Assembly (NCBI RefSeq): GCF_020784725.1
Contig: NZ_JAJGTZ010000043.1
Location: forward strand, 1 to 64,000
DNA: 64,000 bases
DNA from: Limosilactobacillus reuteri
Lineage (GTDB): Bacteria > Bacillota > Bacilli > Lactobacillales > Lactobacillaceae
Direction of reading: 5' to 3'
Positions 51,581 to 60,754 of this stretch are shown piece by piece. Position 1 is the first letter of the stretch; the number at the start of each line of letters is the position of its first letter. The translations under genes and the position numbers were made by a program. The notes under the pieces are model-generated. The model searched no databases. It saw only the letters and a list, made by a program, of their open reading frames with translations, and was not told where the DNA came from.

Positions 51581-53710
51581 ATGAAAAAATTAAGCAAATT
51601 TGTGGATACTAGGATTGGTTTTTTCACCCTCCTAGTTATCCTTTTTTGGTTAAAGACCCTGTTTGCTTACTTTACTGACTTTAAGCTTGGTGTTACGGGA
51701 ATTTTTCAATACCTTATTTTAATTTTTAACCCGTTAGCAACCACCTTTTTTATTTACAGTTTAGCATTCTACTTTAAGCGTTCACGGTTCTTCTACCCAG
51801 TTATTATGGGGCTAGACATTGCGAACACATTATTACTTTATTTAAACGTCATCTATTATCGTGAATTTACCGATTTTATGACAATTGCTACGATGACAGG
51901 TTATTCAAAAGTTAATCAAGGTTTAAGTGGTAGTTCACTTGCCCTCACTAACTTTCATGATGTCTTTTACTGGTTAGATATCGTCGTAATTCTTATTTTA
52001 ATGCTCTGTAAAGTTATCAAATTTGATCCCCGAGCAATTGGAACACGGTTAGCATTCGCATTTAGCTCCGTTGGTCTTGTCTTATTTGGGGTTAATTTGT
52101 CTTTTGCGGAAATGAGTCGTCCTCAATTACTTGGCCGGACATTTGATCGTTCTTACATTGTAAAATATCTTGGAATTGATACTTTTACTGGCTATGATTT
52201 AGTAAAATCGCAACATATCAATAACATGCGACAGAGTGCTACTAAACCTGAACTACTGAAAGTTAAGAAATTTACTGACAAGCACTACGCTCCGGCTAAT
52301 CCACAAATGTATGGAATTGCTAAAGGACGTAACGTGATTATCATTCACCTTGAAAGTTTCCAACAATTTTTGATTAACAAGAAGATCAACGGGCAAGAAG
52401 TTACCCCATTCCTTAACTCGCTTTATAATGGCAAGGATACCTACTCGTTTGATAATTTCTTCCATCAAGTCGGTCAAGGTAAAACTAGTGATGCGGAAAA
52501 CCTTTTAGAGACTAGTACATTTGGCTTGCCACAAGGATCTTTATTTGCCACACTCGGAAGCGATAATACCTTCCAAGGCGCTCCAGCTATTCTTAATCAA
52601 CGTGCCGGTTACACGAGTGCAGTCCTCCATGGAAATGTTGCTAGTTTCTGGAACCGCAATAATGTATACAAAAATTTAGGCTATCAGTACTTCTTTGATG
52701 CTAGTTATTATGATACTTCTGGAGACAAAGCTACCGGATATGGACTTAAAGATAAGTTATTATTTAAAAACTCCATCAAGTATCTTCAAAGTTTACAGCA
52801 ACCATTCTACGCGAAATATATCACTGTTACTAACCACTTCCCTTACACGCTTGATGATGAGGATAAAGATCCAAACTTCCAAACTACTAATACTGGGGAC
52901 AGTAACGTCGATAATTACTTTGTAACTGCTCATTATCTGGATCAATCAATTCAAGAATTCTTTAATTATCTTCAAAAGACTGGTCTTGACAAGAAATCAA
53001 TCATAATGATCTATGGTGACCATTATGGGATTTCAAATAGTGAGAATACTTCCTTAGCAAGTGTTCTGGGAAAGAGTGCCGATGATTGGACAGACTTCGA
53101 TAACGCTCAACTTCAACGTGTGCCGCTAATGTTTGTCATCCCTGGTACGGGTCACGGAAAAGTTTATCATACCTATGGTGGGGAAGTTGATGTTCTTCCA
53201 ACCCTCCTTCACTTATTAGGAATTAGCAGTAAACGCTACATTCAATTCGGAACCGATCTCTTTTCTAGCAAGCATAATCAAGTGGTTGCCTTCCGTAATC
53301 GGGATTTTGTTACGCCAACTTATACTAGTGTGGGCGGAACAATTTACAATAATAAAACTGGTAAAGAAGCTAAACTTACCAAAAAGCAGCAAGAGAAGTT
53401 AAAGAAAGATCAAGATTTTGTAAATGAGGAATTAACCCTTTCTGATTCGTTAAACGAAAAAAATCTCTTGCGGTTCTACCATCCAAAAGGGTTTAAAAAT
53501 GTTAACCCAGCTGATTACAATTATTCAAATGGTCTAAAACGAGCACAGCAAATTGAGAAGAAGAAAGGAATTAAATCAACAAGTATTTACTCAGAAAATG
53601 GGGATCGTTCAACTGTAGATGACTACAGCACTGACGCCCCTGAGCAAAACCATTCTTCCACTGATTCCAACCGTATTAAGATCACTAACCCAGACGCTAA
53701 TAATAAGTAG
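51581..53710 (+). CDS. LtaS-family lipoteichoic acid synthase / phosphoglycerol transferase
   Basis: 709 residues from the ATG at 51581 (GCGAGGA 10 bases upstream; the frame extends six codons further). Five N-terminal membrane segments (about 10-200), then an outside sulfatase-like domain. The catalytic threonine is in GQGKTSDAENLLETS; metal ligands fit NVIIIHLESFQ and IYGDHYGIS. It adds glycerol phosphate to the lipoteichoic acid chain, using phosphatidylglycerol. The last 90 residues are a Ser/Asn/Asp-rich disordered tail beyond the usual domain. Single gene with its own terminator. Confidence 0.94.
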   Translation: MKKLSKFVDTRIGFFTLLVILFWLKTLFAYFTDFKLGVTGIFQYLILIFNPLATTFFIYSLAFYFKRSRFFYPVIMGLDIANTLLLYLNVIYYREFTDFMTIATMTGYSKVNQGLSGSSLALTNFHDVFYWLDIVVILILMLCKVIKFDPRAIGTRLAFAFSSVGLVLFGVNLSFAEMSRPQLLGRTFDRSYIVKYLGIDTFTGYDLVKSQHINNMRQSATKPELLKVKKFTDKHYAPANPQMYGIAKGRNVIIIHLESFQQFLINKKINGQEVTPFLNSLYNGKDTYSFDNFFHQVGQGKTSDAENLLETSTFGLPQGSLFATLGSDNTFQGAPAILNQRAGYTSAVLHGNVASFWNRNNVYKNLGYQYFFDASYYDTSGDKATGYGLKDKLLFKNSIKYLQSLQQPFYAKYITVTNHFPYTLDDEDKDPNFQTTNTGDSNVDNYFVTAHYLDQSIQEFFNYLQKTGLDKKSIIMIYGDHYGISNSENTSLASVLGKSADDWTDFDNAQLQRVPLMFVIPGTGHGKVYHTYGGEVDVLPTLLHLLGISSKRYIQFGTDLFSSKHNQVVAFRNRDFVTPTYTSVGGTIYNNKTGKEAKLTKKQQEKLKKDQDFVNEELTLSDSLNEKNLLRFYHPKGFKNVNPADYNYSNGLKRAQQIEKKKGIKSTSIYSENGDRSTVDDYSTDAPEQNHSSTDSNRIKITNPDANNK

Positions 53711-53731
53711 TAAAGGTACAAAATAGAATAG

Positions 53732-53776
53732 TAGAGTCTAGCAGAGCACTGTGTTCTACCTAGGCTCTATTTTTTT
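53732..53776 (+). terminator. Terminator after ltaS-like gene
   Basis: TAGAGTCTAG (53732-53741) pairs with CTAGGCTCTA (53760-53769), then seven T. Confidence 0.8.
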
Positions 53777-53868
53777 AAGTTTAAGCTAATTTCAGTCAGC
53801 TAAACTTTCTCTCCATTAATAAAAGTGATATTGTTAATCTGTACACAAAGAATAATGGAGGGATTTTT

Positions 53869-54990
53869 ATGGTTGAAGAATTTGGCTCACCATCATCTTA
53901 CATTCAAGGCAAAGGTGTTCTTTTTGAAAGTGATAAGTATCTTAAAAACTTTGGCACAAAGCCATTATTATTGGCTGGCGAAACAGTCTATAAAATTGTA
54001 GGTAAGCGTTTTGAACAATATCTTCAAGAAAGTGGTTATGATGTCACCCGTGTTCAATTTAATGGTGAATCATCCACTAACGAAGTAAACCGGGTCACAG
54101 AAATCGGTAAAGAAAATAATGTAACCGTCGTTTATGGTCTTGGTGGTGGTAAAACAGTTGATACCGCCAAAGCGATTGCCGACAATCTCCATTTACCAGT
54201 TGTAATTATGCCAACATTGGCTTCAAATGATGCTCCTTGTTCACGTCTCTCAGTAATCTATACTGATGACGGTGGATTTGACCATTATCGTTTCTACAAC
54301 CAAAATCCTGACTTGGTCTTAGTTGATACTCAAGTTATCGCTAATGGCCCTGTTCGAATGTTAATTTCAGGTATTGCTGATGCTTTAGCTACCAATGTTG
54401 AAGCACAAGCAGTTGCTAAAGCTAATAGCGATACAATGCTTGGTGAAAAACAAACCCTTGTCGGAAATGCAATCGCTCAGAAGTGTGAAGAAACATTATT
54501 TAATTACTCGCACCTAGCAGTAGCTGATGCAGAAGCACATGTTGTTACACCAGCATTTGCTAATATTGTTGAGGCTAATACCTTGATGAGTGGTCTCGGT
54601 TTTGAAAGTGGTGGTTTATCTGGTGCCCATGCTATTCATGATGGCTTAACAATTTTAGAAGAGACTCATGATTTTACACACGGTGAAAAAGTCGCATACG
54701 GAACTCTTACCCAATTAATGCTTGAAGGCGCTGATCAAGAACGTTATAACAAATACTTCCAATTTATTCTTTCTTTAGGGCTGCCAACTACTCTTGCTGA
54801 TTTACATTTAGAAAATGTCACTGATGAAGAATTGCTCAATGCTGGAAAAGCCGCCTGTTCAGAACAAGATACTATGGATCGTTTGCCATTTAAGGTAACT
54901 CCAGATGATGTTGCTCAAGCATTACGAGCAGTTGATGCATATACTAAACAATATTTAAATAGTCACCATTGTCATCATAGCCAAATGTAA
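53869..54990 (+). CDS. gldA: Glycerol dehydrogenase
   Basis: 373 residues, an iron-containing alcohol dehydrogenase fold. NAD site GLGGGKTVDTAKA and metal ligands in ISGIADALAT, GLSGAHAIHDGLT and THGEKVAYG. It oxidises glycerol to dihydroxyacetone or reduces related carbonyls with NADH, part of glycerol metabolism in such lactobacilli. The C-terminus ends SHHCHHSQM, a histidine/cysteine-rich tail beyond the domain. Single gene with a strong terminator. Confidence 0.95.
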   Translation: MVEEFGSPSSYIQGKGVLFESDKYLKNFGTKPLLLAGETVYKIVGKRFEQYLQESGYDVTRVQFNGESSTNEVNRVTEIGKENNVTVVYGLGGGKTVDTAKAIADNLHLPVVIMPTLASNDAPCSRLSVIYTDDGGFDHYRFYNQNPDLVLVDTQVIANGPVRMLISGIADALATNVEAQAVAKANSDTMLGEKQTLVGNAIAQKCEETLFNYSHLAVADAEAHVVTPAFANIVEANTLMSGLGFESGGLSGAHAIHDGLTILEETHDFTHGEKVAYGTLTQLMLEGADQERYNKYFQFILSLGLPTTLADLHLENVTDEELLNAGKAACSEQDTMDRLPFKVTPDDVAQALRAVDAYTKQYLNSHHCHHSQM

Positions 54991-54991
54991 C

Positions 54992-55030
54992 AAAAAATCA
55001 GACGCGGAATTTTTCTGCGTCTGATTTTTT
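54992..55030. terminator. Bidirectional terminator after gldA
   Basis: AAAAATCAGACGC (54993-55005) pairs with GCGTCTGATTTTT (55017-55029), with A and T runs. The genes are convergent. Confidence 0.9.
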
Positions 55031-55031
55031 A

Positions 55032-55886
55032 TTATTTACCCCATAAGAAATTAATCAATGCCTTATCAACTTGAGCATTATTATGAAGTTTCGAATGTTG
55101 AGCATCTTTTCCTGTTATTTTTAGAACACGGTATGATTTTGCACGAGCAGCCACTAAATATTTAAGTGACAACGAAGATGCATTATCAACAGTTCCATCT
55201 GAACGATTGCCAATATCACCAATAATATTAAGAACTGCTACTTGGCCTTTCGGATAAATTTGCCGTACTTTTGTCATTTGACGATATGTGGCATTCATTT
55301 CGTTTGGCTTCCCATCTTTATTTAATTTCATTCCAACTGGTTGCCGAATAGCAGCAGGTACCTGTTTAAAATTCAAGCCAGCAAAATGGCCTGCGATATC
55401 AACCTGTTTTTGTAATTGCGGCATATTCTGCTTTTTACCGTTTTGCAACATATAGTAAATAATCGAAATATTTCCCAGGGAATGGCCAACCATATTAATC
55501 TTAGTTATGCGATAGCGTTTCTGTAATATCTTTACAACATTTGTCGCATATTCACCGTGTTTATTAAAATCCAACTGCCTATTATTATCATAGTTTACCT
55601 CAACAATCGGATTGATGGCTCCTTTATGCATTGAACCATGAAGGGTGACTTTTCCGTTATTAGCAACATCAGCTCGCAGGACTGTGCTCGTTACCCCGGC
55701 TTTTTTAGCAGCGTTTACCATGTGCTCTTCTGCATGATAACTACTGCCTCCACCATGAAAGAATAGCGTTGGCGTTGTTGATTGGATATATTTACTGTGT
55801 TTTTGCTGCCACCAAACTGCACTACTAATTATTGCCAGGATAACAACTACTATCACTACACCAATTCCAATATGACTTTTTTTCAT
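55032..55886 (-). CDS. Alpha/beta hydrolase, DUF915 family, membrane-anchored
   Basis: 284 residues from the ATG at 55886 (GCGGGTGA upstream). One N-terminal anchor (about 6-26), then a hydrolase fold: PTLFFHGGGSSYHAEEHMV (oxyanion region), nucleophile serine in MVGHSLGNISI and a late histidine in DAQHSKLHNN. DUF915 proteins are surface hydrolases of lactic bacteria, substrate unknown. It lies next to dacA on the same strand but with a separate 64-bp gap. Confidence 0.9.
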   Translation of the reverse strand: MKKSHIGIGVVIVVVILAIISSAVWWQQKHSKYIQSTTPTLFFHGGGSSYHAEEHMVNAAKKAGVTSTVLRADVANNGKVTLHGSMHKGAINPIVEVNYDNNRQLDFNKHGEYATNVVKILQKRYRITKINMVGHSLGNISIIYYMLQNGKKQNMPQLQKQVDIAGHFAGLNFKQVPAAIRQPVGMKLNKDGKPNEMNATYRQMTKVRQIYPKGQVAVLNIIGDIGNRSDGTVDNASSLSLKYLVAARAKSYRVLKITGKDAQHSKLHNNAQVDKALINFLWGK

Positions 55887-55950
55887 AATTTTCACCCGCT
55901 TTTTTACTTAGATTGTAAGCCTAAGAACAATAATGCAGTCAAAAATTATT

Positions 55951-57162
55951 TTAATGCAGAAGGCGTTGCCAAAAGTTTCCGCGGCGAACATCATTAGCAC
56001 TGTATAAAGAGTAAGTTAACGGTTCACCATTAAGCGTTTCTAACTGATCACTCGTTATCCTTAAACTGCCAACACGTTCACCTTTCCAGATGGGTGCTTC
56101 TAGTTTTTTCTTTTTATATTGTGTTCCAATCGTATAGTTCGTTTTTGTATCGTACGGACTCCAGATAGTTACATGTTGTGGCGTGAGTTTCATTGTTTTT
56201 TCAACCCCATTAGCTACTTTACGTGTTGTCACTGATGATGGAACTTTTATTTTTTGTAAATGATCCTCTGTTTTAAGGATCTTATATAAATTCTGAGTAG
56301 CCTTAAATCGATTATCTTTATTGCTCCCTTTTGAATGTAAGATAACAGTAATAATGCGATGGCCCTGGTACTTACCTGTACTTGCAAAACAAGCTCCCGC
56401 ACTGTCAGAGGTTCCCGTCTTCAGTCCGTCAATCGTTACCCCTTTTACAGCATACTGCTCTCCCGGTAACATCTTATTAAGATTTTTTTCAGTCTTAACT
56501 TGATCTTTTGCTATTTGAAATTTTACTTCTTTTTGTGCTGTAATTTGCAAAAGTTCAGGATAATGTTTTACAAAGTATTGCGATAAAATGGCAACATCCC
56601 GTGCACTCATCGTATTAGCAGCATTATTAGGAAGGTCAGCTAACTTAAAACTTTTCATATCTCCATTATCTAATCCGACCGAATTAACAATGTTTGTCTT
56701 AGTCATTCCAATTTTTTTGGCTTTTTGCATCATTTTAAGATTAAATTCATCGGTTCCATCCCCGGTAGCTGTTGCAAGTGCGACAGTAGCCCCATCAGCT
56801 GACTTTACAAGGGCTGCATTGATTAATGTCCGAACTGAATAAGAGTGACCAGATTTTAATCCGATTGAAGAATAAGCAGCATCATTAGAAATAGCCGCAA
56901 TTTCAGGAGTTATTTTTACTTGAGTATCCCACGAAAGTTGCTTCTGTTGGATTTCATCTTCTATTACTAAAATGGTTAATAATTTTGTAATTGAGGCTAC
57001 CGGAAGAGCCTTATCTACATTTTGCTTATAGATAATTTGCCCTGTTGAAGCATCAGCCATGATCGCTGCAGAAGCATCAATTCGATTATTTGCTAATACG
57101 GATTGACTTCCCACCATTAGCATCATGAATAGAGATAAAATAAAAACTGTCAATTTTTTCAT
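55951..57162 (-). CDS. dacA: D-alanyl-D-alanine carboxypeptidase (S11, DacA)
   Basis: 403 residues. Signal peptide (about 1-24), then SxxK as S57-I-T-K60 in PVASITKLLT and KTG in IDGLKTGTSDSAG. The second motif, usually SGN or SAN, reads S121-A-D123 in VKSADGATVA. A C-terminal beta-rich domain and an amphipathic end anchor it. It removes the terminal D-Ala from stem peptides, producing the tetrapeptide acceptors and donors that L,D-transpeptidases use, which fits the neighbouring cluster. AGGAGAAT-like site before the ATG. Confidence 0.93.
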   Translation of the reverse strand: MKKLTVFILSLFMMLMVGSQSVLANNRIDASAAIMADASTGQIIYKQNVDKALPVASITKLLTILVIEDEIQQKQLSWDTQVKITPEIAAISNDAAYSSIGLKSGHSYSVRTLINAALVKSADGATVALATATGDGTDEFNLKMMQKAKKIGMTKTNIVNSVGLDNGDMKSFKLADLPNNAANTMSARDVAILSQYFVKHYPELLQITAQKEVKFQIAKDQVKTEKNLNKMLPGEQYAVKGVTIDGLKTGTSDSAGACFASTGKYQGHRIITVILHSKGSNKDNRFKATQNLYKILKTEDHLQKIKVPSSVTTRKVANGVEKTMKLTPQHVTIWSPYDTKTNYTIGTQYKKKKLEAPIWKGERVGSLRITSDQLETLNGEPLTYSLYSANDVRRGNFWQRLLH

Positions 57163-57232
57163 AAAATCTATTCTCCTATTTTCTTCAAGTACGGTAAGAT
57201 AAACTTAATAATAAATAATAAAGGAATTCATT

Positions 57233-57814
57233 ATGAATAAAGAACTTAAATCTCTGCTTTTCATCTCAACTGGTCTATTCCTTATTTTTGTTCTAATTTT
57301 TAATCTTTGTATATATAATGCTGCTAGTTTTATTCCCCAGGCTAGCAAAACAAGTCAAATTCTTAACCAAAATCGGCTTCGTACCCCTAATATTCACCGT
57401 TCCTCTGAAAATTGGACATACCCCAAGATCGATAACACTCCTATTGAATTGGTCGCTATCAAGCAAGCAAAAAGAATTCTAGTTATCAACTCAAATAAGC
57501 GACAAGTTATTTACATTATCCACGCACAGATTAATCTACCAGCACAAAAAAATCCTTTCCGCTTACTTCATGCTCAAGGGCAGCAAATTTATCATATTAA
57601 TGGTTCTCAGCAAGCTATCGCTAAGAATTGGTTAGGAGTGACTAACGGGAACTACATTGAAACACCCGTTACAGATATGAATAATCATCAGGCCTCACGC
57701 AACCTACGAAAAGCATCTAAAATTGAAAATACTATCCAGGTGTCAACCCCCGATGCTAAATGGCTTCAAACTTTGCCTGAAAACACACTCTTAATAGTTA
57801 AGGAGGACTATTAA
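57233..57814 (+). CDS. L,D-transpeptidase-like protein without the catalytic motif
   Basis: 193 residues, one N-terminal membrane segment (about 9-28). It aligns by eye with the true enzyme at 58013-58669: R50-T-P against R61-T-P, SSENWTYP against SSETVPYP, QVIYIIHA against KVIYTMYS, and VSTPDAKWLQTLP against LSVPDAQWMEKNLP. Where that enzyme has H191-G192-C193, this protein has E165-N166-T167. It therefore cannot act as a YkuD transpeptidase. It probably binds wall peptides or regulates the others. Followed at once by a small membrane protein gene. Confidence 0.75.
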   Translation: MNKELKSLLFISTGLFLIFVLIFNLCIYNAASFIPQASKTSQILNQNRLRTPNIHRSSENWTYPKIDNTPIELVAIKQAKRILVINSNKRQVIYIIHAQINLPAQKNPFRLLHAQGQQIYHINGSQQAIAKNWLGVTNGNYIETPVTDMNNHQASRNLRKASKIENTIQVSTPDAKWLQTLPENTLLIVKEDY

Positions 57815-57815
57815 T

Positions 57816-58016
57816 ATGATTTCACGCCTAAAACATGGACATTTTTTTAATCACTTACTTGGAAGTAATTTTATTTTGCTAATTATAATTAGCTTTTATA
57901 ATCTTCTTACATACTTCATCCCATTAATCAAAATTTCAATCACTCAAATAATTTTCTTCTTTCTAATAATTGATCTACTCTTGATTACCTTTAAGATTTT
58001 AGCGCTACACAATTAG
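57816..58016 (+). CDS. Small two-helix membrane protein (66 aa)
   Basis: 66 residues with AAGGAGG before the ATG, one base after the end of the preceding gene. Basic start, then two hydrophobic helices (about 17-36 and 41-62), rich in Ile/Leu/Phe. It is translationally coupled to the inactive L,D-transpeptidase. It resembles in size and layout the 80-residue protein at 58860-59102. Its last four bases overlap the end of the convergent enzyme gene. Function unknown. Confidence 0.75.
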   Translation: MISRLKHGHFFNHLLGSNFILLIIISFYNLLTYFIPLIKISITQIIFFFLIIDLLLITFKILALHN

Positions 58017-58669
58017 CCAACAATCTCAACCTTAGTACCGACTGGCAAATTCTTTTCCATCCATTGAGCGTCTGGCACCGAAAGCCGAATACATCCGTGT
58101 GAACCCTGCGTTTTTCCAAGTTTAGCAGCTTCTTGTTCATTATATTTTCCGTCCGCTTTAGTCGGAACACTATGGAACAAGTATTCTCCATGATTCTTCC
58201 AAGAAACGTAGTAATTAGCTCCCTCTTTCAACGATTGATTAAAAAAGCTATCTCCTCGCTCTTGTTGAGCATAAAATGTTCCTGTCGGGGTCGCACTTTT
58301 CAGCTTACCAGTTTTAGGATCTTTTTTATAAATTCCACCTGTGCTATACATTGTATAAATAACTTTTGAACCATCATACAAATATGTCCGATTATTTTTT
58401 AAGTCAACTTTAATCCAGAAGTCCTTCACTTTATTTAAATCTGGATACGGAACTGTTTCCGATGACTTATGCCAATCAATTGGGGTTCGCATATGACTTT
58501 CACTATTATCGAGTTCCTTTTCTTGTGTTGGTTTTTCTTTTACTTGCGATTCAACTACTGCTTTTTGGGGATGGGCATTCGAAGTAGCACGTAATTCTGG
58601 ACCAATTGCAATTATTGCTACTAATAAGCAAAATATTCCATAAATCCAATGCTTTACTCGTAAGTTCAA
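58013..58669 (-). CDS. L,D-transpeptidase (YkuD family)
   Basis: 218 residues from a TTG start (AAAGGAG upstream). One membrane segment (about 8-23), a short linker, then a YkuD domain: WIKVDLKNNRTYLYDGSKVI (in part), TPTGTFYAQQ and the catalytic SHGCIRLSVPDA with C193. It makes 3-3 crosslinks in peptidoglycan or attaches proteins to it. It is flanked convergently and divergently by the other members of the cluster. Confidence 0.93.
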   Translation of the reverse strand: MNLRVKHWIYGIFCLLVAIIAIGPELRATSNAHPQKAVVESQVKEKPTQEKELDNSESHMRTPIDWHKSSETVPYPDLNKVKDFWIKVDLKNNRTYLYDGSKVIYTMYSTGGIYKKDPKTGKLKSATPTGTFYAQQERGDSFFNQSLKEGANYYVSWKNHGEYLFHSVPTKADGKYNEQEAAKLGKTQGSHGCIRLSVPDAQWMEKNLPVGTKVEIVG

Positions 58670-58759
58670 ATTAATTTCTCCTTTACAGATAATTCAAAAC
58701 ATCACTATTATAATTATAGGGAATTTTTTATTCAATATACTTTAAAAAAGGTGTACAAA

Positions 58760-58840
58760 ATGCGAGATAATCTTAAAGTTTCATACTTAACTGCTATCTT
58801 TTTCTTTATTGTTGCTATCATTTATGCAAATCTTGCGTAA
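58760..58840 (+). CDS. Micro-membrane peptide (26 aa)
   Basis: MRDNLKVSYL followed by one hydrophobic helix to LA. AAAAGGTG lies upstream of the ATG. It lies 19 bases before the 80-residue membrane protein gene and probably belongs to its transcript. Short but with a plausible ribosome site. Confidence 0.45.
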   Translation: MRDNLKVSYLTAIFFFIVAIIYANLA

Positions 58841-58859
58841 TAATCGTGAGGATTCTATT

Positions 58860-59102
58860 ATGACATCAATTTTTTCATTCATATCAAATATTTGGTCGTA
58901 TACCATCAACCATAAATGGTCAAAGGATATTTTACGAGCCAACATCCTTTTTATTCTTTTAGTTATTATTTATGATCTTTTTCACTTTTCATTAAAAATA
59001 ATTAATTGGCGGGTCTTCTTCAAAGTATTTCTGCTATTAAATATTTGTTTATTTTTTAAGTTTCTTTTAGATGGTATTGATCGTTATTTAAGAACACTGT
59101 AA
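58860..59102 (+). CDS. Small membrane protein (80 aa)
   Basis: 80 residues from the ATG at 58860 (GTGAGGA upstream; the frame extends 17 codons earlier without a site). Two or three hydrophobic helices (about 28-45 and 50-72) after a polar start. The layout echoes the 66-residue protein at 57816-58016. It precedes the large L,D-transpeptidase by 83 bp. Confidence 0.7.
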   Translation: MTSIFSFISNIWSYTINHKWSKDILRANILFILLVIIYDLFHFSLKIINWRVFFKVFLLLNICLFFKFLLDGIDRYLRTL

Positions 59103-59185
59103 CTTTATAAATTCTTTATTGAGTTATCACTTTTCCATGCTAAGATAGGAACGTAATTATTTATTTTCGATTTGAGGAAGGTACA

Positions 59186-60571
59186 ATGCATTCATATATT
59201 AAATACTGGATAGCAGGAATAGGAGCATTATTAATTATAATGATTGCGGGGATGACTGTTCACCAGAAAAATCATTTCAATAAAAACGTAACCATCAATA
59301 ACGTTGCCGTTGGGGGACTAACAGCCAAGCAAGCTTTTGATAAGGTAAAGGGGACCTCAGGAGCAACCAAGGTATATGTTGACAATAAGCTAGTTTACCA
59401 AACTAAATCCATGAAGGCTAATTTTAGCAATAATGATGAACAAAAATTTAATCAAGCACTAAAAAAGCAGTTTACATTTTTTCCATCACATCAAGCAAGA
59501 AACTTATCAATAAAGCCAGATAACTTTGATCAAGATTCGCTTAATATTGCTAAAAACAAATTAACTAACAAGATACATCAGCTCAACACAGGTCGTAAAG
59601 CTCCCGTTGATGCTTACGCAATCTACCAAAATGAGAAAATTTCTATAGTTCCTGCAGTTAAGGGTAATAAATATGATTTACAAAATGCTGTTAATCAACT
59701 AAATAATCAAGCAGGAAGTACTAAAATTAACATTACTTTACATAAGGAACAGCCGATTACCGCAAATAGTAAAATTGTTAAAAACGAGGAAAAACAGTTA
59801 AGTAAGCTAAAAGGGAAGAAAGTTACTTACCTTGTTCAAAATGAAAAGTATAGCCTCACTACCAATCAAATTATTACCCGGGCAACTTATCAAAACGGCA
59901 AGTATCATTTCGACACCACAGCCTTAAATAAACAAGTAAAGAAAATCAATGAAAAACATGCAACTCTTGATAAACCATTTAAATTTAAAACCCATTCTGG
60001 AGCAGAAATTACCACTACAGCTAATGGTTCCTATGGTTGGAAAATTAGCGAGAAAAAAGCTGGTAATTCATTAACTAAAGCAATTATCGATGGTCGTCAA
60101 GAAGTTGATGGCAAACACGATATTGAAGGGAAAGGCTATAACACTGCTGGACTCGGCTACAATGTTACATCCAATAATGGTATTGGCGACACTTATGCTG
60201 AGGTTTCATTAGCTGACCAACGAGCTTATTTCTACAAAGATGGTAAATGTGTCCTTGAAACAGATATCGTTAGCGGAACTAATAATGAAGGCAACAAAAC
60301 GCCAAAGGGAGTCTGGTATATCATGTACCAACAAAGTCCTTCCGTTCTCCGTGGTCAAAACGATGATGGATCAAGTTATGCAAGTAAAGTTAATTATTGG
60401 TCGCCGTTTACTTTAACAGGATGTGGCTTCCACGATGCAAGTTGGCGTCACAATTGGTCTAAGACTGCTTACCTAAGCGATGGTTCGCACGGTTGTATTA
60501 ATATGCAACCAAGTGTGGCTGGTCAAGCCTTCCATGAGTTAAAGCAAAATGAACCCGTTATTATTTATTAA
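59186..60571 (+). CDS. L,D-transpeptidase with peptidoglycan-binding N-terminus (ErfK/YbiS type)
   Basis: 461 residues. One membrane anchor (about 7-24), two YkuD-associated PG-binding-4-like modules (about 35-150 and 175-300), then a YkuD catalytic domain with DGSHGCINM (C437). The longer form is typical of Gram-positive L,D-transpeptidases such as those of enterococci. GAGGAAGG precedes the ATG. Copy B of the structured repeat begins 10 bases past its stop. It crosslinks the wall in the 3-3 manner. Confidence 0.93.
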   Translation: MHSYIKYWIAGIGALLIIMIAGMTVHQKNHFNKNVTINNVAVGGLTAKQAFDKVKGTSGATKVYVDNKLVYQTKSMKANFSNNDEQKFNQALKKQFTFFPSHQARNLSIKPDNFDQDSLNIAKNKLTNKIHQLNTGRKAPVDAYAIYQNEKISIVPAVKGNKYDLQNAVNQLNNQAGSTKINITLHKEQPITANSKIVKNEEKQLSKLKGKKVTYLVQNEKYSLTTNQIITRATYQNGKYHFDTTALNKQVKKINEKHATLDKPFKFKTHSGAEITTTANGSYGWKISEKKAGNSLTKAIIDGRQEVDGKHDIEGKGYNTAGLGYNVTSNNGIGDTYAEVSLADQRAYFYKDGKCVLETDIVSGTNNEGNKTPKGVWYIMYQQSPSVLRGQNDDGSSYASKVNYWSPFTLTGCGFHDASWRHNWSKTAYLSDGSHGCINMQPSVAGQAFHELKQNEPVIIY

Positions 60572-60580
60572 TACTCTAAA

Positions 60581-60754
60581 GGGAGCGAGACAGAAGTCAC
60601 TTGTGACTTCGTTTTTCGACGCGAAGCTAGCCTCTGGGAGCCCCCGCAAGCAACAATAGGCCTCTAACGTTCGGTTTTTGCCGGACATTAGAGGCCATTG
60701 TTGTACTGCGTATTTGCTTTTTATAAAAGTAACTTAACTTATGTCACAGTCCCT
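60581..60754 (+). repeat. Intergenic structured repeat, copy B
   Basis: Nearly identical to copy A (50203-50380) in the opposite orientation, 10.2 kb away. The hairpin arms differ in a compensatory way: GGCCTCTAA/TTAGAGGCC here against GGCCTTCAG/CTGAAGGCC in copy A. Flanks CAACAAT/ATTGTTG are identical. It begins directly after the L,D-transpeptidase stop on the same strand, mirroring the placement of copy A. Confidence 0.85.
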
